A DNA stretch of 64,000 bases from Nostoc sp. 'Peltigera membranacea cyanobiont' 210A. Lineage in GTDB: Bacteria > Cyanobacteriota > Cyanobacteriia > Cyanobacteriales > Nostocaceae. Under the pieces are notes generated by a model. That model had not been told where the DNA came from, made no database searches, and saw only the letters and a list, made by a program, of their open reading frames with translations. Location: assembly GCF_002246015.1 (NCBI RefSeq), contig NZ_NOLJ01000001.1, positions 101,127 to 165,126 on the forward strand, written 5' to 3'. The translations under genes and the position numbers were made by a program. Positions 59,201-64,000 of this stretch are shown here, piece by piece; the first letter of the stretch is position 1; each line of letters opens with the position of its first letter.

Positions 59201-61179
59201 CGATCGCAAGAGTTGATATACCCGGTGTGAAAAGTTTGGCAGCATACATCATCCCAGAACTGGCACAGCCAACCAGTAATGAACTACGCCAGTTTCTCAA
59301 GTCAAAGCTCCCTAGTTACATGGTTCCTGCATCCTTCACATTTCTGGAAGTTCTGCCCATTACCCCTAACGGCAAAGTAGACCGTCGTGCATTACCAGTA
59401 CCGGAGTTCGAGTCCGATGAATCTACTGGCTTTGTCTCCCCCCACACTCACACTCAAGAAGTCTTGGCCAAGATTTGGCGGGATGTTTTACTACTTAAAC
59501 AAGTTGGTATCCACGACAATTTTTTTGAATTAGGTGGGGATTCCATCATTAGTATGCAAATTATTGCCAAAGCTAATCAAGCTGGACTCAAACTTACTCC
59601 CAAACAATTATTTCAACACCAAACAATAGCTGAACTAGCTACTGTTGCTGGTATAATTAATTCGGTTCAATCAGAACAAGGTTTAGTTACAGGGGTTGTC
59701 CCTCTAACACCAATTCTGCACTGGTTCTTTGAGCAAAATCTGCCGGAACCTCATCACTTTAACCAATCCTTCCTGCTAGAAGTTCCCGCAAATTTGCAAC
59801 CGGAATTACTAGAGCAGGCATTACAAAAGTTACTCTCCCATCACGATGCTTTACGCCTGCGGTTTGTGCAGCAGGATGGGCTATGGCAGCAGTACAACAG
59901 TGATGCAAGCGATGAAGTATTGTTGGGCATTGCAGATTTGTCATATCTGCCCCCAGCAGAACAGTTAAAGGCGATCGCAACCAGGGCGGACGAAACACAA
60001 AGGACGCTGAACTTAACAGATGGGCCGCTGATGCGGGTCGTTTTGTTTAACTTAGGCAATTCCCCCGGACGGTTACTCATCGTCATCCATCACTTGGCTG
60101 TTGATGGGATCTCGTGGCGGATTTTGCTAGAAGACTTATCTGAGGCATACAAACAATTAGAAGTTGGCAAAACCATCCAACTACCTGCAAAAACAACTTC
60201 CTTTAAGGATTGGGCAATTCGATTGCAGGATTATGCCCGCAGTCAAGAACTCCACTCACAGCTAGATTATTGGCTAGACTCAATACGGTTCCCAATTGCC
60301 CCTTTACCGTTGGATTATGCTGCTGTTGCCCAAGATAACACTGTAGCTTCCAGTCAGATTGTGTCTGTATACCTGAGTGTAGAACAGACTCGCGCCCTGT
60401 TGCACGATGTCCCTGGAGCCTACAACACCCAAATTAACGATGTTCTGCTGACGGCATTGGTGCAAACTTTCACTCGTTGGACAAGTTCTTACTCCCTACT
60501 GATTGACTTAGAAGGTCATGGACGAGAGGACTTGTTTGATGATGTGGACTTGTCCCGCACGGTAGGCTGGTTTACTAGTATATTCCCCGTTCTCTTACAA
60601 CTTGAGGATCGCAACGATCCCGGAGAGGTTCTCAAGTCGGTAAAAGAGCAACTGCGACGTATTCCCAACCGGGGTATTGATTATGGCATCTGGCGTTATC
60701 TTAGCTCAGATGAGAGCAATAGCGTTCGCGGAGCGTCTCATAGAGAAGCGCTGCTGCGTTCGCCCTTGGCGTCTCCCCTTGGGAGAAGCGCAGAACGCAA
60801 TCAATTACAAGTGTTCCCCAAAGCTGAGGTGAGCTTTAACTACTTAGGTCAATTCGATCAAACGCAGTTAGCAACCCTTGGATGGAAATATGCCCAAGAG
60901 TCTAGCGGTTCTATTCACAGCCCCAAAGGACAGCGCCGCCATTTATTAACAGTGAATGGATTAGTTGTTGAAGGGAGGCTGAAAGTAGAGTGGCAATATA
61001 GCGAGCATTTTCATTCCTGGGGCACTGTAAAAAATCTGGCTAATGAGTATATAGAAGCCTTAGAAACTATTATTGCCCACTGCTTAACTCCAGAGGCAGG
61101 TGGCTATACTCCTTCAGATTTCCCAGAAGTTGAGTTTAGCCAAGAAGCTTTGGACGAATTGTTAGCAGAAATTAATTAA
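56224..61179 (+). CDS. aerB: AerB-type NRPS module, C-A-PCP-E, D-Leu predicted
   Basis: A 1651-residue module. It opens with a TubC-like docking domain (about 1-58), then a condensation domain (HHIITDGWS at about 206), an adenylation domain (YTSGSTGRPKG at about 686), a PCP (FFELGGDSIISMQ, Ser at about 1104) and an epimerase (HHLAVDGISWRIL at about 1289, later GWFTSIFP and FNYLGQF). Reading the specificity positions by eye gives D-A-W-F-L-G-N-V-V-K, a known leucine code, so D-Leu is predicted, as in many aeruginosins. Three in-frame repeat insertions (57949, 58930, 60715) lie in linkers. It starts directly after aerA. Confidence 0.93.
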   Translation: MTIIEFVSYLNSLGIKIWLEGGQLNQLNYRAPKGVMNPDLKNQLLGRKSEILAFLEEAQTAIDFSFEPILPIDRSGDLPLSFAQQRMWFLYQLESQSPFYNEGLQLRVEGVLNVEALEQSINEIIRRHEILRTTFPAVDGKPLQIISPSLTINIPVLDLQGLEESEVQQIVTKEARQPFDLSNGPLLRVTLLRLEPESHTLVLIMHHIITDGWSMGIFIQELSSLYRAFTIDSPLLLPELTIQYADFAVWQRQWLTEEIQKQQLNYWKQQLANAPPLLELPTDKPRPPVQTFCGATQEFKIDQNLSKQIKTFSQQSGATLFHTLLAAFVVLMFRYSGQDDICIGSPIANRNRREIESLIGFFVNTLVLRNQIKGNPSFSQFLSQVRQVATSAYTHQDVPFEQVVEALQPERSLSYNPLFQVVFVLENFLLDTLELPDVTLTPQFVERGTSQFDLTLAVWETKAGLIGSWEYNSDLFEPDTIARMTSHFQTLLAAIIANPNQPIGELPLLSQPERHQLLVEWNDTYTPYPKSKCIHELFEEQVEKTPNAVAVVYEDESLTYQQLNLRANQLAQYLRSAKLSRSDSLGVKPEVLVGICIERSPLMLVGLLGILKAGGAYVPIDPAYPQERLAFMLADAQVSVLLTQESLVTTLPPHQAQVVCLDSATFSTIAENLPHTVTTDNLAYVIYTSGSTGRPKGVQIEHRGLLNLVFWHQQAFAVSSLDRVTQVAGVAFDACGWEIWPYLTAGASIHFPNDEIRLDPEQLRDWLLSKAITISFLPTPMAEKILSLNWPANAALRTLLTGGDQLHQYPSTSHPFQVVNNYGPTENTVVTTSGAVTLKQQTYLPPAIGRAIANTQVYILDSLLQPVPIGVTGELYIGGESLARGYLHRPDLTAERFIRNPFKRSRGQGAGGKGETEDQSTNCVRVGGASRREACTKYSRLYKTGDLVRYQADGNIEFLGRIDNQVKIRGFRIELSEIEAILTQHPQVRDAVAIARVDIPGVKSLAAYIIPELAQPTSNELRQFLKSKLPSYMVPASFTFLEVLPITPNGKVDRRALPVPEFESDESTGFVSPHTHTQEVLAKIWRDVLLLKQVGIHDNFFELGGDSIISMQIIAKANQAGLKLTPKQLFQHQTIAELATVAGIINSVQSEQGLVTGVVPLTPILHWFFEQNLPEPHHFNQSFLLEVPANLQPELLEQALQKLLSHHDALRLRFVQQDGLWQQYNSDASDEVLLGIADLSYLPPAEQLKAIATRADETQRTLNLTDGPLMRVVLFNLGNSPGRLLIVIHHLAVDGISWRILLEDLSEAYKQLEVGKTIQLPAKTTSFKDWAIRLQDYARSQELHSQLDYWLDSIRFPIAPLPLDYAAVAQDNTVASSQIVSVYLSVEQTRALLHDVPGAYNTQINDVLLTALVQTFTRWTSSYSLLIDLEGHGREDLFDDVDLSRTVGWFTSIFPVLLQLEDRNDPGEVLKSVKEQLRRIPNRGIDYGIWRYLSSDESNSVRGASHREALLRSPLASPLGRSAERNQLQVFPKAEVSFNYLGQFDQTQLATLGWKYAQESSGSIHSPKGQRRHLLTVNGLVVEGRLKVEWQYSEHFHSWGTVKNLANEYIEALETIIAHCLTPEAGGYTPSDFPEVEFSQEALDELLAEIN
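57949..57975. repeat. In-frame 27-bp repeat insertion in aerB, A-domain start
   Basis: TCAGCGAAGCTGTCGCGTAGCGATTCG adds nine residues (SAKLSRSDS) between YLR and LGVKPEVLVG, where A domains normally read YLRSLGVKPE without a gap. Confidence 0.75.
58930..59037. repeat. In-frame 108-bp insertion in aerB, A-domain linker
   Basis: This inserts 36 codons between RNPF and SRLYKTGD. It is a composite of a GGGAGCAGGGGGC-type tandem and a CGTTGGCGGAGCC/CTCGTAGAGAAG palindromic segment. Confidence 0.75.
60715..60807. repeat. In-frame ~93-bp insertion in aerB, E domain
   Basis: About 31 codons lie between YLSSDE and QLQVFPKAEVSF. The DNA has CGTTCGCGGAGCG, AGAGAAGCGCTGC and GTCTCCCCTTGGGAGAAG (60771-60788), shared with the insertion in tnpB of element B. 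Confidence 0.75.
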
Positions 61180-61321
61180 ATAAAGTCGTTCATACCCAAA
61201 AACCAAGTTTCTGTTTTCACAAGATTTTCTGCAAATAAACTAAGTTCCAGGAGGTTATCTATAACCAAATTGCCAATGACTCGCTACCAAAAAATATCAT
61301 GATGATTACTCAGGAAAAACT
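61180..61321. other. Intergenic gap aerB-aerD
   Basis: About 140 bases within the aer transcript. It contains no terminator; CAGGAAAAACT gives the aerD ribosome-binding site (AGGA, about 6 bases). Confidence 0.5.
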
Positions 61322-61918
61322 ATGCTGGAATTTCAGATTGAATTTCAACCTCGTATCCCTCCTTCAAAAAATTTAGTCATAGGTACTTTGGGTCCTAATG
61401 CTACTAGTAGTGACTACGCTTCCCAGTACATAACTAAGCAACTGCTATCAGAGCAATTTACCGCATCAACTCAGTTGTTTGATACTTTTACAGAAGTCAA
61501 AGAAGCTTTGCTACAAGACAAAGTAGATATGGCTTTAGTTCCTCATGCTTACGACCGAATTAATGAGTTTTATATGGAGCCAAGTTTTGAGCTAGGCTTC
61601 ATTTTTATATTTCCTACTCCAGTTTATGGATTGGCTAAGAAAAAAAATAAAGAGGTAGTTTTCAACGGTTCTAGAATTGTTACCCATCCGGCTCCTCTAC
61701 CTCTGTTAACGAAACTATTGCCAGATTCTCAAGATCAAACACAAATACAAGTGGATTTGTCTCCTTCTACCAGCGATTCAGCGATTCAGGTAATGCAGGG
61801 TTTAGCCGATTTCGCTATTACTAATGAGAATGCTGTTAAAGCCTACGATTTAGAATTTATTTCCATCTATGGAAACATTCGTATGAGTTGGTCTATTTTT
61901 CAGAAAAAATTAAATTAA
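61322..61918 (+). CDS. aerD: AerD-type prephenate decarboxylase (BacA-like)
   Basis: AerD, like BacA, decarboxylates prephenate to a dihydro-hydroxyphenylpyruvate without aromatisation, the first step to the Choi residue of aeruginosins. The 198-residue protein has the prephenate-dehydratase-like fold with GTLGPNATSSDYASQYI (about 21-37), the VDMALVPHAYDRINEFY block (about 72-88) and a C-terminal ADFAITNENAVKAY (about 162-175). The TSS motif and flanking Gly residues of the substrate pocket are present. It is followed by aerE after 9 bases, and both are cotranscribed. The start at 61322 has AGGA upstream. Confidence 0.92.
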   Translation: MLEFQIEFQPRIPPSKNLVIGTLGPNATSSDYASQYITKQLLSEQFTASTQLFDTFTEVKEALLQDKVDMALVPHAYDRINEFYMEPSFELGFIFIFPTPVYGLAKKKNKEVVFNGSRIVTHPAPLPLLTKLLPDSQDQTQIQVDLSPSTSDSAIQVMQGLADFAITNENAVKAYDLEFISIYGNIRMSWSIFQKKLN

Positions 61919-61927
61919 CAGAAAGTT

Positions 61928-62629
61928 ATGTCTAAATATTTTCCCCAGCCAAAAACTATCCAAGTTAATTCTGATGTAGAGTTAATCGCATTTCAATGTC
62001 AAGACACAGTTGTGCAATTAGCTTCTATTCCCCCAGGAGCTACTTTTGAATTACATCGACATCCAGAAAGTCAAATTGGAATGCAAATCGCGGGACGTTT
62101 AGAAATAAATATTAATGGTACTAAAGAAATTCTTGAACCCCTTCAGCAAGTTTATGTGGCTGGTGACAATGTTCTTCATGGTTCTATAAACCCTTTTTCA
62201 GAAACAGCATTAGCATTTGATGTGAAACGCATCACAAATTCTGAGGAAGCTGAGGAGGCTATTCTGAAAGTTTCACCAACTCAAGATGAAATTACAGGTT
62301 TTCAGTGTCAGTCCGTTGTTGGTTCTTGGTTTGAGATTGTCATTACCAAAATTCCTCCAAAAGGAATAATCCCAATTCGCCAATCTGCTAATGAAACAAT
62401 GGGAATAATTCTTAATGCTCGATTGACGATCGCAGTGGCAGAACAACAGCAGAATTTAAAATATGGTAGTGTTTATTATGCTCCTGCTAACGCTCTTTAT
62501 GGAGGACATAATCCTTCTGATGAAACAGTATCTTTGATTGAAATTTTGATTAAACCTCGCTCTCATATTTCAGTAAAAGATGCTTTTTTAAAGACAGATA
62601 TGATGGCGCGATCGCTAACTACTTCGTAA
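61928..62629 (+). CDS. aerE: AerE-type double cupin (BacB-like)
   Basis: A 233-residue bicupin. AerE/BacB acts on the AerD product, isomerising double bonds of the dihydrophenylpyruvate. The first cupin has FELHRHPESQIGMQIAGRLEI (metal ligands His, His and Glu/Gln), then NVLHGSINP as the distal His. The second cupin (about 120-225) is degenerate in the metal site (IPIRQSANETMGIILNARL), so only the first half is likely to bind metal, although ANALYGGHNP retains a His. It starts 9 bases after aerD and ends 12 bases before aerF. Confidence 0.9.
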   Translation: MSKYFPQPKTIQVNSDVELIAFQCQDTVVQLASIPPGATFELHRHPESQIGMQIAGRLEININGTKEILEPLQQVYVAGDNVLHGSINPFSETALAFDVKRITNSEEAEEAILKVSPTQDEITGFQCQSVVGSWFEIVITKIPPKGIIPIRQSANETMGIILNARLTIAVAEQQQNLKYGSVYYAPANALYGGHNPSDETVSLIEILIKPRSHISVKDAFLKTDMMARSLTTS

Positions 62630-62641
62630 GGGATATTCATC

Positions 62642-63436
62642 ATGGATTTAGGATTAACACAGAAAGTAGCTTTAGTGACAGGAGCAAGTGCTGGCATTGG
62701 TTATAGCGTTGCCCAAAAGCTGGCAGCAGAAGGTTGTCAGTTAATAATTTGTGGGAGAAGTTCTGAGCGATTAGAACAAGCTTATCAAGGTTTGATTGGT
62801 TTTCAAGCCAAAGTTATCCCGATTTGTGCTGATGTGCAAAATGCAAGTAATTCTCAAAACTTAGTCCAAGAAGCTCTCAAGCAATTTGGAAAAATTGATA
62901 TATTGGTCAATAATTCTGAGGGGGCAACATTTTCTAATGAAGCAGTAGAAAATCTATCTTATGAAGATTGGTTGGCTGTCTTTGAAGGCAAGTTAATGGG
63001 CTATATTCGCATGACAAATTTGGTGCTACCGACGATGAAAAATCAGCAATGGGGACGCATTATTAATATTGTTGGAACATCAGGGAAAGAACCTTCTAGT
63101 CGTCTTGTTAAATCGGGTGTTGCGAACGCTGGATTAATCAACTTTACAAAAACTGTTGCTACGCAAGTTGCTAAGTGGAATGTTTTAGTTACCTGTGTCA
63201 ATCCTGGACTGATTGATACTCCAAGGCATAGAGAATATTTAGAAGTATTCGCTCAAGAGGAAGGCCGGACTGTTGATTCAATCATCGAAGGAACGAATAA
63301 GATGATTCCTCTTGGTCGTCGCGGTGTTTCTAGTGAGGTTGCTAATTTGGTTGCTTTTCTAGCGTCCGAATGTGCTAGCTATATTACTGGTGTTACTATT
63401 GCAGTTGATGGCGGATTGTCAACTTCTGCTTTTTAA
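62642..63436 (+). CDS. aerF: AerF-type short-chain dehydrogenase
   Basis: A 264-residue classical SDR. The cofactor motif TGASAGIGYSVAQKL (about 14-28) and NNSEG (with the usual NAG altered to NSE, about 93-97) are present. The catalytic region reads NIVGTSGKEPSSRLVKSGVANAGLINF (about 143-169): the Ser is present, but the usual Tyr-x-x-x-Lys is not evident there. LVKSGVANA stands where YxxxK is expected, so the active-site Tyr seems to be replaced. AerF members act in late Choi formation. The C-terminal glycine tail SYITGVTIAVDGG is normal. It is followed after about 95 bases by aerG. Confidence 0.88.
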   Translation: MDLGLTQKVALVTGASAGIGYSVAQKLAAEGCQLIICGRSSERLEQAYQGLIGFQAKVIPICADVQNASNSQNLVQEALKQFGKIDILVNNSEGATFSNEAVENLSYEDWLAVFEGKLMGYIRMTNLVLPTMKNQQWGRIINIVGTSGKEPSSRLVKSGVANAGLINFTKTVATQVAKWNVLVTCVNPGLIDTPRHREYLEVFAQEEGRTVDSIIEGTNKMIPLGRRGVSSEVANLVAFLASECASYITGVTIAVDGGLSTSAF

Positions 63437-63530
63437 GAATTACTTTTTTAAACGAACCGCAGAGGCGCAGAGGACACAGAGATAAGAGAGAAGAGAGATA
63501 AATTACGTAATTAATATTATTTAAAAAACA
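63437..63530. other. Intergenic gap aerF-aerG
   Basis: About 95 bases with GCAGAGGCGCAGAGGACACAGAGA, a simple AGAG-type repeat. It has no terminator, so aerG is probably in the same transcript. Confidence 0.5.
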
Positions 63531-64000
63531 ATGGTAGTTGCACAAAAACAAAGTAAAAATAAAGATATTGAATCTATCTATCCGCTTTCACCTACGCAGG
63601 AGGGGATACTCTTTCATACTCTCTATGAGTCGGAATCGACAATCTATTTTGAGCAGTTTAAATTAACTATTCATGGCAATTTAAATCCAAGTGTATTTGA
63701 GCGGTCTTGGCAACTTTTGGTAGAGCGACATTCGGCTTTGCGGACTCTTTTTGTTTGGAAGAATCGCAAACAATCAGTTCAGGTGGTGCGTAAAGAAGTG
63801 AATTTGCCTTGGTCTAATTTAGACTGGCGGATGTTTTCTAAGCAAGAGCAAGAAATACGTCTCAATTCTTTTTTAGATTCAGATAGAAAACAAGGTTTTG
63901 AACTTGACAAAGCTCCATTAATGCGCTTTGCTTTAGTTCGGGTAGCCGATGAAACTTATGAGTTTGTCTGGAGTTTTCATCACTTGCTGGTTGATGGCTG
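63531..64000 (+). CDS. aerG: AerG-type NRPS, start of condensation domain (runs off the window)
   Basis: The last 470 bases code for 156 residues of a condensation domain without a stop: SIYPLSPTQEGILFHTLYES (the C1 motif), ERHSALRTLF (C2) and FHHLLVDGW (C3, the active-site HHxxxDG) at the window edge. Its position after aerF matches aerG, which should join Choi and a C-terminal amine. Because the previous module ends in an epimerase, this C domain should accept a D-configured donor. Later domains are not visible. Confidence 0.88.
   Translation, partial: MVVAQKQSKNKDIESIYPLSPTQEGILFHTLYESESTIYFEQFKLTIHGNLNPSVFERSWQLLVERHSALRTLFVWKNRKQSVQVVRKEVNLPWSNLDWRMFSKQEQEIRLNSFLDSDRKQGFELDKAPLMRFALVRVADETYEFVWSFHHLLVDG

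Overview
The window is a piece of a filamentous cyanobacterial chromosome, most likely Nostoc or a close Nostocales relative. The support is the many copies of the HIP1 octamer GCGATCGC, cp12, ndhL, DUF3177/DUF3007/DUF5331 genes, a tRNA-Leu(UAA) split by a group I intron with heptad repeats, short tandem heptanucleotide repeats around start codons, and dispersed palindromic elements. No assignment below species-group level can be made from sequence reading alone.

Region 1 (1-25 kb) is ordinary chromosome mixed with accessory cassettes. It holds a BrnT/BrnA-type toxin-antitoxin pair, cp12, a FIST sensor, a phosphoesterase, mtnP, two paralogous lipoproteins, a UPF0104 membrane protein, the split tRNA-Leu, ndhL-DUF3007-trpA, a Ser/Thr kinase, an HNH nuclease with a small partner, a YefM/YoeB pair, an orphan HicB, ygfZ, DUF5331, a thioredoxin-like ferredoxin and a cysteine synthase. 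A 5'-truncated IS605-type tnpB sits at 5.5-6.7 kb.

Region 2 (25-38 kb) carries two more tnpB-only elements (26.5-28 kb and 32-33.4 kb), mnmA, a gene broken by a MITE, an orphan ParD, a Uma2 nuclease, sat, an orthocaspase whose catalytic His and Cys are replaced by Tyr and Ser, and hisC.

Region 3 (38.6-51.2 kb) is a minus-strand series ending in a graspetide (microviridin) locus: precursor mdnA, ligases mdnB and mdnC, then a LamG-patatin fusion, a Gly/Ala-rich membrane protein, an SbmA-type ABC exporter and a coiled-coil/GUN4 protein. A convergent 819-residue beta-rich protein closes it.

Region 4 (51.9-64 kb) is an aeruginosin-type cluster on the plus strand: aerA (A-KR-PCP starter), aerB (C-A-PCP-E, with a leucine specificity code), aerD, aerE, aerF (Choi formation) and the start of aerG, which runs off the window. 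The two clusters are head to head, separated by about 750 bp rich in inverted repeats. Both product families are known serine-protease inhibitors, so this looks like a paired protease-inhibitor island. The most unusual DNA-level feature is in-frame insertion of dispersed palindromic repeats in several genes: three in aerB and one each in a tnpB, the caspase gene and the ABC exporter gene.
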